64,000 nucleotides of DNA from Salinicola halophyticus. Its GTDB lineage: Bacteria; Pseudomonadota; Gammaproteobacteria; Pseudomonadales; Halomonadaceae. The stretch lies in NCBI RefSeq assembly GCF_003206695.1, contig NZ_PZJN01000004.1, positions 291,570 through 355,569 of the forward strand, in the 5' to 3' direction. Within the stretch, counting starts at the first letter, position 1. The number at the start of each line of letters is the position of its first letter. Made by a program: the position numbers and the translations under genes. The notes under the pieces were generated by a model. The model searched no databases and was not told where the DNA came from. It saw nothing but the letters and a program-made list of their open reading frames with translations. Of this stretch, positions 18,051 to 26,687 are shown piece after piece.

Positions 18051-18081
18051 GTTCATGGCAGAGGTTCAGTGCAGAAATTGT

Positions 18082-20133
18082 TTACCAGCGGTATTTCAGA
18101 CTGCCGATGACGCTGCGTGACTCGCCGTAATAGCACCAGTAGTCACAACCGCTGACGTACTCTTTATCCGTCAGATTGGTGACGTTGACCTGCGCGGTCC
18201 AGTGCGAATCGATGTCGTAGCTCGCCATCGCGTCATAAACGGTATAGGCCGCCACTTTTGTGTCGCTGTACTGAGGCGAGTCCACACTGGTACCGATGTA
18301 ACGCGCCCCGGCACCCAGGCCCAGTCCATCCAGCGCACCCCGCGTGAAATCATAGTCCAGCCATAGCGACGCCTGATGACGCGGTATCAGCCCGGCCCGA
18401 AGTTCCTTCTGGGTATCGCTGACATCCAACGTCACATCGGTGTAGGTGTACGCTGCGGTAACCTGGAGATTGTCGGTTACGTAACCCACGCCTTCCAGCT
18501 CGAAACCGCGCGAATGGCGCTCTCCACCTTGGTTACTGGAAGCGCCGCCGCTGGGAAAGAGCGTGTCGCTCTCTTTCAAGTCGAAAACAGCGGCCGTCAC
18601 GTATCCATCCAGCCAATTCGGCGCGTACTTCAGCCCTAGCTCCCACTGTTTGCCTTCGCTGGGCTGGTAAGCATCTCCGTCGAGATCGTTGCCGATATTG
18701 GGTGTGAACGATTCGCTGTAGCTCAGGTATGGCGAGAGGCCGTAATCACCGAGGTACATGACGCCGCCGGTATAGGACATCTGGGTGTCGTCGTAGCTCT
18801 GATCGTCGCCGCCATCCTGCTTGTTGGTCACGTCGACGCTATCATGGCGCGCACCCGCCAGCAGAATCCAGCGATCGTACAGGCGTAACTGATCCTGGAC
18901 GTAAACGCCGATCTGCTCCTTGCCCTGATCGTAGTAGGCCGAATTGCCAGGTACACCTGCGCCGCTATCCCGTGGATCAAAGATATCGATCTGGTCGTAG
19001 GCAAAGTTATCACGACTGAGATAGTCGGCATCCAGGTGCTGATAATCCAGCCCCACCAACAGCGTGTTCTCGGTATTGTCGGTGTACCAGGTGCCGATCA
19101 TGCGGTTATCGACGGTGAAAGCGTCATAGCTGCCGTCGCGGTAGGTCAGACCCCGCTGAGCGTTACGATCATCGAGCATGTACGAGGGATAAGCCGTACG
19201 CAGAAAGAGATCCAGGGACGCGAACCGTGCGTTCTGCTGAAATTTCCAGGTATCGTCGAAGGTATGTTCGAGTTCGTAGCCGACGGCAATCTGCTCATGC
19301 TCGAGCCTGTCGTTGTCGTTGTCGCCCAGGTCGGTATCACGGTTCACCTTGCCGAACAGCGTATCGTCGACGGAACCGTAAGGGAGATAGAACACGTTGG
19401 CGGGCGTGCCGTGATCGCGTTGGTAGCTGGCGAGCAGCGTCAGCGTCGTTCGATCGGAAAGATCCACCGCCAGGCTCGGCGCGAAGTAGACCCGTTCGTT
19501 ATCGGTGCCGTCGAGCTCGCCATCCTGGTCCCGGAATAGACCGACGAAACGATAGCGCACGTCACCGCTGTCGGTGACAGGCCCAGACGTGTCGATGCCG
19601 ACCTGATGATGCCCCTTGTTGCCGGCCTGGATCTCGAACAACCCCTGAGTGTCTTCGGTCGGGCGCTTGCTGACGGCGTTGATGATGCCACCGGGAGGCG
19701 CCTCACCGTAGAGAATCGACGCCGGCCCTTTCAGGAAATCGACCCGTTCTAGACCGAAAGGCTCGGTTTTCCACCACAGGTAACCCGCCTCGCGAAACAG
19801 GCGCAAGCCATCCTGATAGGTCGAATCCTCACCCGAGAACCCTCGAAAGAAAAACCAGTCCGCCTTGGCATCATTGCCATACGGCGCCGATAGCGCACCG
19901 GCGCGGTAACGCAACACATGGTCGTATCGATTGACCGCCCGCTTTTCCAGCTCCGTGTCATTGACGACGGAAGTGGCACGCGGCGTCTCCAGCAGTGGCG
20001 TATCGACCTTGAGTGCCGTTCCCGTGACCACTACCGTGTCATTGGTCACGCTGGCATCCTGCGCCGTGGCCGCCGCCGCATAGACAGACAGCAACGCACC
20101 GCTCATGGCGGCTAGAGTGTTCCCTGGTTTCAT
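18082..20133 (-). CDS. TonB-dependent siderophore receptor 2 (FhuA/FoxA-like)
   Basis: This outer-membrane ferric-siderophore receptor (683 aa) has a signal peptide ending around ATAQDAS (about residue 26), a likely TonB box NDTVVVTG, a plug domain with LKGPASILYGEAPPGGIINAVSKRP, a hallmark of the hydroxamate-receptor family, and a barrel ending in aromatic W (KYRW). It is divergent from the FhuD/FhuB-like genes and shares a promoter region with two Fur-box-like sites. This fits uptake of a hydroxamate-type siderophore, although substrate is inferred only from neighbours. Confidence 0.93.
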   Translation of the reverse strand: MKPGNTLAAMSGALLSVYAAAATAQDASVTNDTVVVTGTALKVDTPLLETPRATSVVNDTELEKRAVNRYDHVLRYRAGALSAPYGNDAKADWFFFRGFSGEDSTYQDGLRLFREAGYLWWKTEPFGLERVDFLKGPASILYGEAPPGGIINAVSKRPTEDTQGLFEIQAGNKGHHQVGIDTSGPVTDSGDVRYRFVGLFRDQDGELDGTDNERVYFAPSLAVDLSDRTTLTLLASYQRDHGTPANVFYLPYGSVDDTLFGKVNRDTDLGDNDNDRLEHEQIAVGYELEHTFDDTWKFQQNARFASLDLFLRTAYPSYMLDDRNAQRGLTYRDGSYDAFTVDNRMIGTWYTDNTENTLLVGLDYQHLDADYLSRDNFAYDQIDIFDPRDSGAGVPGNSAYYDQGKEQIGVYVQDQLRLYDRWILLAGARHDSVDVTNKQDGGDDQSYDDTQMSYTGGVMYLGDYGLSPYLSYSESFTPNIGNDLDGDAYQPSEGKQWELGLKYAPNWLDGYVTAAVFDLKESDTLFPSGGASSNQGGERHSRGFELEGVGYVTDNLQVTAAYTYTDVTLDVSDTQKELRAGLIPRHQASLWLDYDFTRGALDGLGLGAGARYIGTSVDSPQYSDTKVAAYTVYDAMASYDIDSHWTAQVNVTNLTDKEYVSGCDYWCYYGESRSVIGSLKYRW

Positions 20134-20205
20134 CGGATCGAATGCCCGTTGTATGGCGTTGTAGGAGCCGGCAGCGAGCTGCCGGATATTGTTCTGAGGG
20201 TAATT

Positions 20206-20224
20206 CTAAATGACAATCAGTCTT
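20206..20224. promoter_or_regulatory. Fur box proximal to TonB receptor 2
   Basis: CTAAATGACAATCAGTCTT matches 12 of 19 positions of the Fur consensus. It lies 73 bp upstream of the receptor 2 start (minus strand) and about 40 bp from a second, similar site. Confidence 0.5.
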
Positions 20225-20264
20225 ATGTGTATTAACGATTAGCGTGCGATCGCCAGCGCTGATT

Positions 20265-20283
20265 GATAACGATTGTCATTCGA
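20265..20283. promoter_or_regulatory. Fur box proximal to fhuD-like gene
   Basis: GATAACGATTGTCATTCGA matches 13 of 19 positions of the Fur consensus. It lies between the divergent receptor 2 and fhuD-like genes and would control the fhuD-fhuB transcript. Confidence 0.6.
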
Positions 20284-20376
20284 TCTACCATCATCGCCCG
20301 CAGCGACTTCCGCCGCCCGCGTTTCGAATCGGAGGGCGCCCGAGTCTTTACCGTCCGTCATCAGGAATTCGTCGCT

Positions 20377-21291
20377 TTGTCGCGTGCCCGCCCTTCCACC
20401 GTTCTCTCCACGATCGTCCTGATCCTGATGTCGGGATTGGCCTTCGTGTCGATGGGTGCGCAAGCTGGAGACGACTCACCGTCAGGACGAATCGCCGCCT
20501 CCAACTGGACCGTGGCAGAGACGCTGGTTGCGCTCGGCGTCGAGCCGTATGCGGTCTCAGACATTCCCAATTACGACGAATGGGTCAAGTCGCCTGCGAT
20601 CCCCGAATCGACGCTGGACATGGGGCTGCGCAACGAGCCCAACCTAGAGCTACTGGCCCAGAATCCACCGGACCTGCTGATGACCAGCGCGCTGTTTTCT
20701 CGCGACAACGCGCGTCTCGAGCGGCTGATGCCGGTCAAGGTGATCGACAACTTCTATACCGATCAGCCCTATTACGAGGCGACCCTGGCGATGACTCGCG
20801 AGATCGCCAACGTGACCGGTCGCCAATCCCAGGCAGAAGCCCTGATCGCCGAGACGAACCAGGTTCTGGAGCAGGCGGCGCATGACCTGGAGGATGCAGC
20901 GACGCCGCTCTATATCGTCCAGTTCAGCGATGCCCAGCACGTTCGCGTCTTCGGCCAGGGCAACATGATTGGAACCCTTTTCTCGCGCACGGCCCTGACC
21001 AATGCCTGGACCGGCCCGACCAACGCCTGGGGCTATGCCAGCATCCCGATCGATCGGCTCGCGGAGCACCCCGAGGCGCGCATCGTCATCATCAAACCCT
21101 ACCCGCGCGGCGTCGGTGACGAGCTCGACAACAACCAGATCTGGCAGCATCTGCCGGCCGTGCGCGAGGGCCGCGTGAGCTACATCGACCCCGTCTGGCC
21201 CTACGGCGGATTGATCTCGTTGCAACGATTGGCTCGCTCGCTGGTTGCGGTCAGCACCCCGGGCCCCGCGGCAATGGAAGGCCGCCCATGA
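20377..21291 (+). CDS. fhuD: Iron-siderophore ABC transporter substrate-binding protein (FhuD-like)
   Basis: This periplasmic binding protein of the FhuD/TroA-like class III family receives ferric siderophore from the outer-membrane receptor. Typical segments are VAETLVALGVEPYAVSD, LLAQNPPDLLMTS and YIDPVWPYGG. I propose the TTG at 20377 as start (304 aa). AGGA sits eight bases upstream, and the frame then begins with a complete signal peptide (SRARPSTVL...MGAQAGDD). A longer frame to 20263 would overlap the Fur box, and the first ATG at 20428 would cut the signal. It overlaps the permease gene by four bases. Confidence 0.88.
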   Translation: MSRARPSTVLSTIVLILMSGLAFVSMGAQAGDDSPSGRIAASNWTVAETLVALGVEPYAVSDIPNYDEWVKSPAIPESTLDMGLRNEPNLELLAQNPPDLLMTSALFSRDNARLERLMPVKVIDNFYTDQPYYEATLAMTREIANVTGRQSQAEALIAETNQVLEQAAHDLEDAATPLYIVQFSDAQHVRVFGQGNMIGTLFSRTALTNAWTGPTNAWGYASIPIDRLAEHPEARIVIIKPYPRGVGDELDNNQIWQHLPAVREGRVSYIDPVWPYGGLISLQRLARSLVAVSTPGPAAMEGRP

Positions 21292-23285
21292 TGCTGAGAG
21301 CGAAAACGCCGGTCTGGTTCGCGGCCTGCTTGGCCCTGCTGGCGCTGATCCTCGGCTATGCCACTCTCGAGACCCAGTTCGCCGATCTCTCGGGGCACTG
21401 GTGGCAAGCCATCGTCGCTCCGGACGACGAGCAGATTCGCCAGATCGTGATGCACTACACCTTCGTTCCAAGGCTATTGGTAGCGATGTTGGGCGGGGCG
21501 GCACTGGCGCTGGCCGGGTGTCTGATGCAGCAGGTACTGCGAAACCCCCTGGCGTCGCCGGCCACCTTGGGCGTGACCAGCGGTGCCCAGCTGGCGCTGG
21601 TGATCGCCACACTGTGGGCGCCCAGCTGGATGCTGGCCGGCAAGGAATGGATCGCGCTGCTGGGTGGCATCGTCGCGACGCTGCTGGTCTTCGCGCTCTC
21701 CTGGAAGCGACGTCTGGCGCCGATGGTAGTGGTGCTCTCCGGAATGGTGGTCAGTCTTTATTTCAGTGCCATCAACAGTGCGCTACTGCTGTTCCACCAG
21801 GAGAGCCTGTCGGGACTGTTCATCTGGGGCTCCGGCGCGCTGTCCCAGGACAACTGGGATGACACCCGGTTTCTGATCCTGCGTCTGGCCATCGTGGTGG
21901 TATTGGCGCTGCTGCTGTTACGCCCGCTGTCACTTCTCGATCTCGAGGAGGACGGCGCCAGGAGCCTGGGGATTTCGCTGCGCAAGCTACGTTTCGCCGG
22001 TCTGGGGCTCGGCGTTTTCATGACCGCCTGCGTGGTCAGCGCTATCGGCCTGATCGGTTTCATTGGTCTGGCCGCTCCTGCCATCGCGCGGCTTTCCGGC
22101 GCGCGTACGCTACCCCAGCGCCTGGTCTGGTCGATGATCGTGGGGGCTCTGCTGCTGCTGGTGACGGATCTGGCCGTGCAACAACTGGCGCCATTCACCG
22201 CTTCACTGCTGCCGACGGGCGCCATGACGGCAGCGCTAGGGGCTCCACTACTGCTGTGGCTGCTGCCACGACTCAAAGTCGGCGGCACGCGACCGACACC
22301 CAGCACGGGGTTGACCCTGCCTCGCGAAGCGCGCCCGCAGCGGCGGCTATGGATTCTGGCAGGATTGACGATCGTCGCCTGTGTGCTGGCACTCGTCGTC
22401 GGCTTCAGGCTCGACGCCCATGCGAAAGTTCCCAGCCTGGCGGGGCTCGATGATCTGGCACTGATCGCCGATTGGCGTCTGCCGAGAGTGGCCACGGCTG
22501 CGGCTGCCGGGTTGATGCTGGCCCTGGCCGGCACGCTGCTGCAGCGGATGACCGGCAACCCGATGGCCAGCCCGGAAGTGCTGGGGATCAGCGCCGGCGT
22601 GGCGATCGGGGTGATCGCGCTGATGCTGCTGCCGCTGGGCATCGCCCCGCTCAGCGGCTCGGTGATGGGATTCAGCGGCGCGGTCGTCGCCTTACTAGTG
22701 TTGATCGTCTGCAATCGTCGCAGCGGTTTCGCGCCAGAGCGTCTGCTGTTGACCGGCATCGCCATCTCGTCGCTGCTGGATGCGATGCGCGCCATCGTCC
22801 TGGCCAGCGAAGATCCCCGCGCACAGCAGCTGCTTTCGTGGCTGGGCGGCTCGACCTATTACGCCAGTCTGACCTCGACCGCCTGGATCGTGGTGATCGC
22901 GCTGGTGCTCACCCTGTTGACGCTGCCACTGCAGCGCTGGCTGACGCTGCTGCCGCTGGGTGCTCCCACCGCCAAAGCGCTGGGGGTGGACGTGGATCGT
23001 AGCCGCCTGCTGCTACTCGCGCTGGTGGCACTACTGACCGTCGCCGCAACGCTGGTGATCGGCCCGCTCTCGTTCATCGGCCTGATGGCCCCGCACATGG
23101 CCCGGCTGATGGGCTTCCACGGCGCGCGCCATCAGCTGATCGGCGCGGGGCTATTGGGCATGCTGGTGATGGTCACCGCCGACTGGCTGGGCAGGAACCT
23201 GTTCTTCCCCTATCAGTTGCCGGCAGGTCTGATCGCCGCGCTGATCGGCGGCGTCTATTTCATGTGGGGATTGCGCCGCCTCTAG
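21288..23285 (+). CDS. fhuB: Fe(3+)-hydroxamate ABC transporter permease, two fused halves (FhuB-like)
   Basis: This inner-membrane permease (665 aa) consists of two tandem FecCD-type halves of about 330 residues, each with around ten membrane helices, as in E. coli FhuB. The repeated signature appears as GGAALALAGCLMQQVLRNPLA-like in the first half and LALAGTLLQRMTGNPMASP in the second. The ATPase-contact loops GLIGFIGLAAPAIARL and PLSFIGLMAPHMARL are both present. No FhuC ATPase gene lies beside it. The stop codon TAG is part of the target-site duplication of a MITE. Confidence 0.94.
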   Translation: MMLRAKTPVWFAACLALLALILGYATLETQFADLSGHWWQAIVAPDDEQIRQIVMHYTFVPRLLVAMLGGAALALAGCLMQQVLRNPLASPATLGVTSGAQLALVIATLWAPSWMLAGKEWIALLGGIVATLLVFALSWKRRLAPMVVVLSGMVVSLYFSAINSALLLFHQESLSGLFIWGSGALSQDNWDDTRFLILRLAIVVVLALLLLRPLSLLDLEEDGARSLGISLRKLRFAGLGLGVFMTACVVSAIGLIGFIGLAAPAIARLSGARTLPQRLVWSMIVGALLLLVTDLAVQQLAPFTASLLPTGAMTAALGAPLLLWLLPRLKVGGTRPTPSTGLTLPREARPQRRLWILAGLTIVACVLALVVGFRLDAHAKVPSLAGLDDLALIADWRLPRVATAAAAGLMLALAGTLLQRMTGNPMASPEVLGISAGVAIGVIALMLLPLGIAPLSGSVMGFSGAVVALLVLIVCNRRSGFAPERLLLTGIAISSLLDAMRAIVLASEDPRAQQLLSWLGGSTYYASLTSTAWIVVIALVLTLLTLPLQRWLTLLPLGAPTAKALGVDVDRSRLLLLALVALLTVAATLVIGPLSFIGLMAPHMARLMGFHGARHQLIGAGLLGMLVMVTADWLGRNLFFPYQLPAGLIAALIGGVYFMWGLRRL

Positions 23286-23428
23286 GCTTTGTACGAAAAC
23301 TGCCTGCGCTCGACAATACGGCGTTAAAAATCGCCTCAAAATGCTCATTTACAACCCGTAAACTCCGCTTTTTCGTTGATTTTTTCCTTGTCTAGTCATC
23401 GCTCGCCGACTTTTCGTACAAAGCCTAG
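23282..23428. mobile_element. 147-bp MITE with 18-bp perfect inverted ends and CTAG duplication
   Basis: The left end 23282-23299 and right end 23411-23428 are exact reverse complements over 18 bp, including a CTAG at each border. CTAG is the kind of 4-bp target used by IS5-group elements. The roughly 110-bp interior has no reading frame of note and is AT-richer than its surroundings. I interpret it as a non-autonomous miniature element mobilised by an IS5-like transposase elsewhere. The left CTAG contains the fhuB stop codon, so insertion left the protein intact. The RNA could fold into a long hairpin and act as a terminator. Confidence 0.75.
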
Positions 23429-23451
23429 CCGGATAGTTTAGGATCCGATGA

Positions 23452-23697
23452 TCAGGCAGCGCTAAAGACCGGCAGCAGATGGCGCTCTATCGCCTCTCGG
23501 ACTGATGGCAGCATCACGTCAGTTTTCTGCATCAGCTCGCGAATGGCCGGTTCCAGCCCCTCGACCCCTCTGGCGCGATGGCAGCCCGCGGCCAGCCGCG
23601 CGCAGGTTTCCGGGCAGGCCTCCTCCGGAATGCGTATGCCCAGAGACACCAGTCGTTGACGAAAATCCTCGCCATCGATGAGATCGACGATCATCAT
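23452..23697 (-). CDS. Small hypothetical protein
   Basis: This 81-aa protein is of unknown function. It has a strong Shine-Dalgarno sequence (GGGAGGTGG) five to six bases before the ATG pair, which supports a real gene. The sequence is soluble, with two cysteines in IPEEACPETCARL, one in GCHRARG, and a helical C-terminus (VMLPSVREAIERHLLPVF). No signal peptide or membrane segment is seen. It stands alone between the MITE and the LapG-type gene. I do not recognise the family. Confidence 0.6.
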   Translation of the reverse strand: MMIVDLIDGEDFRQRLVSLGIRIPEEACPETCARLAAGCHRARGVEGLEPAIRELMQKTDVMLPSVREAIERHLLPVFSAA

Positions 23698-23855
23698 ATT
23701 CCACCTCCCGTTCGACGTTGTTGGCGTTCACCACGCATCACACCGCTAAAATAAGCCTCGCAACGCCAATCTTTATCTCAAACGGTGGGACGACGTCGAT
23801 ACGCGAATCGTCGATCTGTCGGTTTCGAGATAATGGAAGTCACTCATGGAGCGCC

Positions 23856-24491
23856 ATGTCTTCGTCGCACTCATTACGTTGCGTACCTCGCGAACTGGTT
23901 CGCGTCTTGGCACTTTGCCTGATCGGGCTGCATGCCGCGGCGGCGCACTCGGCGAGTTTCGTCTACTGGGACGACCCCACGGCTTCGGCCGTCACGCTCA
24001 CCCGGGCGCAGTTCGTCGACAAGGCAAACGATTATCGGGGCGAAGCGAGGCTCGCTTACGTCAATCGCGTGGTCAATAACGCCGCTCGCCAGCAGTTCGA
24101 GAAGATCGATACCTGGAAGGGTTTCGACCGGTTAGCCAAAGATCAATATGGCGACTGCGAGGATTTCGCCATCGCCAAATACCAGATCCTGATCGATGCC
24201 GGCACGCCGGCGGATCGGCTCGACTTTCTCGCCGCCGATGACAAGCTGACACCGACCTACCACGCCGTGCTGCGTTATCGACGAGACGACGGCAGCCATC
24301 TGATTCTGGATAATCTGACCCTGATGATGCTGCCGGAATCGCGTCGCACCGATCTGGCGCCGATCGTGACGTTCGACCGCGAGAAGGCCCAAATCTACCG
24401 CGACGGCGCGTTTCACCCCGTCGATCCGGCGCGCGTCGTGCTCGGCGGCCAGCGGTTATCGGAACGGCTGCCGAAGCTGATGGATTACTGA
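23856..24491 (+). CDS. Transglutaminase-like cysteine peptidase (LapG family)
   Basis: This periplasmic protease of the bacterial transglutaminase-like family (211 aa) includes LapG, which cuts the N-terminus of large surface adhesins to release biofilms. A signal peptide precedes HSASFVYWDD. The predicted triad is C101 in YGDCEDFAIAKYQ, H136 in TYHAVLRY and D152 in LILDNL. The ATG at 23856 has GGAG upstream and gives a proper signal, unlike the longer frame. The usual partners LapD and LapA are not nearby. Its end overlaps the convergent etfB by seven bases. Confidence 0.85.
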   Translation: MSSSHSLRCVPRELVRVLALCLIGLHAAAAHSASFVYWDDPTASAVTLTRAQFVDKANDYRGEARLAYVNRVVNNAARQQFEKIDTWKGFDRLAKDQYGDCEDFAIAKYQILIDAGTPADRLDFLAADDKLTPTYHAVLRYRRDDGSHLILDNLTLMMLPESRRTDLAPIVTFDREKAQIYRDGAFHPVDPARVVLGGQRLSERLPKLMDY

Positions 24492-25369
24492 TCGTCCTGC
24501 GCGAGGATCTTTTCCGCCCGCAGATAATCGATCAGCTTCTCGGCGGCCTCCTCCGGCGAGAGATCGGTCAGCACCTGACCACCGGTCGCAGAGGACTTGG
24601 CCGCGGCGGCCTTGAAACGGTCCCGCGCATTGGTGGACTTGACCACCTTGAGACGCTTGGGCCGCGCGCGGGCCGGCTGCCAGCGCCAGTCGGCGCTGCC
24701 GGTGTCGAGGCGCGATTCGTCCGCGGGCAGCAGATCGTCGACGGTCTCGATGCGTCCGCGTCGCGCCGGGCCGAAGGCGCTCTGACGTGGCGCCTCGGCG
24801 ACAGCGTCCACCGCGATCAGGCACGGCAGGCGGATTTCGAGGCGCCGACGCTGGCCCTGAGGCAGCGCCTGCAGCACCGTCACGCTTTCCTCGTCGCAGC
24901 ATTCGATAGCGGCAATCCCGGTGGCGATCGACCAGCCCAGCCGCTCGGCGAGCAGATACCCCACCATGCCCGAACCCTCGCCGCACTCGGCGCGCTGGCC
25001 GGTGAGGGCTAGCCGTACACCGCGCTGCTCGAGCCACGCTGCAAGCGGCGCTACCGCATCCTCGCCGGCACGCAGCGGCAGGAGCGACAGCTGCCCGTCG
25101 CGTTCATCACCAGGACGCCCGCCGTCGAGGCCGTGGTACATCCCCAGATATCCTTCGAGAGACTCCCGCAGCGAAGCCTGCTCCGGGTCGCCTGCGTGCA
25201 CCAGCGACAGATCGGCGCCGACCAGCGCCAGGCCCATCTCGACGGCTCGGGCATCCTCCCGCGCTCGCCCGGCGCGTCCGGAGACCGGGTGACGACCGCT
25301 CGACACCAGCGCCGCGGTCTTCACGCCATGAGGCCTTTTCGCTATGGCTTGGGGTTCAGGCTGCGGCAT
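24485..25369 (-). CDS. etfB: Electron transfer flavoprotein beta subunit of the dimethylglycine pathway
   Basis: This is the beta subunit (294 aa) of a dedicated electron-transfer flavoprotein that takes electrons from DgcAB. The family features are weak but present: the LALTGQRAECGEGSGMVGYLLAERLGWS stretch corresponds to the AMP/FAD-contact region, and LRRLK-type basic sequence (ARPKRLKVVKSTN) is near the C-terminus. Position dgcA-dgcB-etfA-etfB matches the Pseudomonas betaine cluster. The start overlaps the etfA end by 14 bases. The exact start is uncertain; a later one near VKTAALVSSGRHP would also fit. Confidence 0.85.
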   Translation of the reverse strand: MPQPEPQAIAKRPHGVKTAALVSSGRHPVSGRAGRAREDARAVEMGLALVGADLSLVHAGDPEQASLRESLEGYLGMYHGLDGGRPGDERDGQLSLLPLRAGEDAVAPLAAWLEQRGVRLALTGQRAECGEGSGMVGYLLAERLGWSIATGIAAIECCDEESVTVLQALPQGQRRRLEIRLPCLIAVDAVAEAPRQSAFGPARRGRIETVDDLLPADESRLDTGSADWRWQPARARPKRLKVVKSTNARDRFKAAAAKSSATGGQVLTDLSPEEAAEKLIDYLRAEKILAQDDQ

Positions 25370-26687
25370 GTTGCGACTCCTCGTCCTTCCAAGACCCGTC
25401 CGAACCGGTCTGGTCTCGCGGCTGGCCGAGACGCTCGCAGACGGCAGCGAGCACCGCGTCGCCGTCGGCGATCAGCGCCAGGTCGGCACGCTTGACCATG
25501 TCGCAGCTCGGGTCGTTGTTGATCGCGATGACCCGCTGACACCTGGCGATGCCCTGCAAGTGCTGAACCGCCCCGGAGATCCCCACGGCGATATAGCAAC
25601 TGGCGGAAACGAACGTGCCCGTCGCACCGACCTGCCGGGCGCGTGGCATGTTGCCGTCATCCACCGCCACCCGCGAGGCGCCTTCGCTGGCCCCCAGCAC
25701 GCGGGCGGCGTGATGGTAGCCTTCCCAATCGCTGATGCCGCGGCCGGCGGAGAGAATGAACGGCGCCTGGGCCAGCGGGATCTCCTGGGGGTCGACGGCG
25801 ACCCGGCCACGGTCGATGACCCCGGAGGCCGGCACTTCGTTTGCTGCCGAAGAGAGTTCCCCACCCCTGGTCGCCAGCTCGATGACCCGCGCCTCGTGGC
25901 ATGTTTCGCTGACCGGTTCGGCGCACTCCGGCAGCGCCAGCATCACCCGAGGCACGTCACGCAAAATGTCCTGGCGGTCCCCCGCGCGGGAGAGCGTCTG
26001 GCCATCACTGAGCTGCCAGACCCGCGTCGCCGGACGGGCATCGCCCACGCTACCGCTCGCGTCCTGACTCGCGCTCTGACTCGCGTTTTGAAGAGAGAGA
26101 CGCGCGGCCAGCCGCCGCCCGAGATCGCCGCCATCCGGCAACGAATCGGCGAAGATCCAGTGTTGGGGCGAGAGCACCGCTTCTACATCGACGAGTGCGG
26201 CCAGGCGCGACACCGGGTCGTAGCCGTCGCCGACCTTGGCGGAGAGATCGACGACGCGGTCCGCGCCAGCGTCCTCGAATCCGGCGGCACCGCCCCGGAA
26301 GACCACCGCGGTCACCGCCAGATCGCGTCCGTCGGCGAGCTGACGGGCTAGGCCGAACAGGTCGCGGTCGTGGTCGTTGAGCCGACCTTCCGGCAACTCC
26401 GGCACCACCACGACATGGCCCACCGGCTGATCGATGACGACCTGGCGCCGCGCCGGCTCCGCGCTCGTCGAGGCAGCCGCCGCCGGGCTCGCCTCCACCG
26501 CAGCGCCGCTGCGATCGATGCGCTTGAGTCCGTTGGGCCCGATCGCGCCGAGGGCATGCGGATCGATGCGGACGACGCCTTCACGACTGACCCAGCGCCA
26601 CGCCGGGCGGGCAAATTCAAGATGGCGCGGATGCAGCCGGTTGCGACGGATACGTTCGGCGTGGGGGTCGAGTCGTCTGACACTCAT
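25356..26687 (-). CDS. etfA: Electron transfer flavoprotein alpha subunit of the dimethylglycine pathway
   Basis: This is the FAD-binding alpha subunit (443 aa, longer than the ~310-aa housekeeping EtfA because of an N-terminal extension). The C-terminal FAD domain is clear: ILSAGRGISDW, GATGTFVSASCYIAVGISGAVQH and AINNDPSCDMVKRADLALI. A low-complexity insert (QNASQSASQDAS, about residue 210) separates the domains. It overlaps dgcB by four bases (ATGA) and etfB by 14, so the four genes are one operon. It should feed electrons to the quinone pool through ETF dehydrogenase. Confidence 0.9.
   Translation of the reverse strand: MSVRRLDPHAERIRRNRLHPRHLEFARPAWRWVSREGVVRIDPHALGAIGPNGLKRIDRSGAAVEASPAAAASTSAEPARRQVVIDQPVGHVVVVPELPEGRLNDHDRDLFGLARQLADGRDLAVTAVVFRGGAAGFEDAGADRVVDLSAKVGDGYDPVSRLAALVDVEAVLSPQHWIFADSLPDGGDLGRRLAARLSLQNASQSASQDASGSVGDARPATRVWQLSDGQTLSRAGDRQDILRDVPRVMLALPECAEPVSETCHEARVIELATRGGELSSAANEVPASGVIDRGRVAVDPQEIPLAQAPFILSAGRGISDWEGYHHAARVLGASEGASRVAVDDGNMPRARQVGATGTFVSASCYIAVGISGAVQHLQGIARCQRVIAINNDPSCDMVKRADLALIADGDAVLAAVCERLGQPRDQTGSDGSWKDEESQHAAA

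Noticed and set aside
15663-20133. Tandem TonB receptors as a recent duplication
   Set aside because: Plug and barrel sequences differ throughout, lengths differ by 56 residues and each has its own terminator and Fur box; they are separate lineages.
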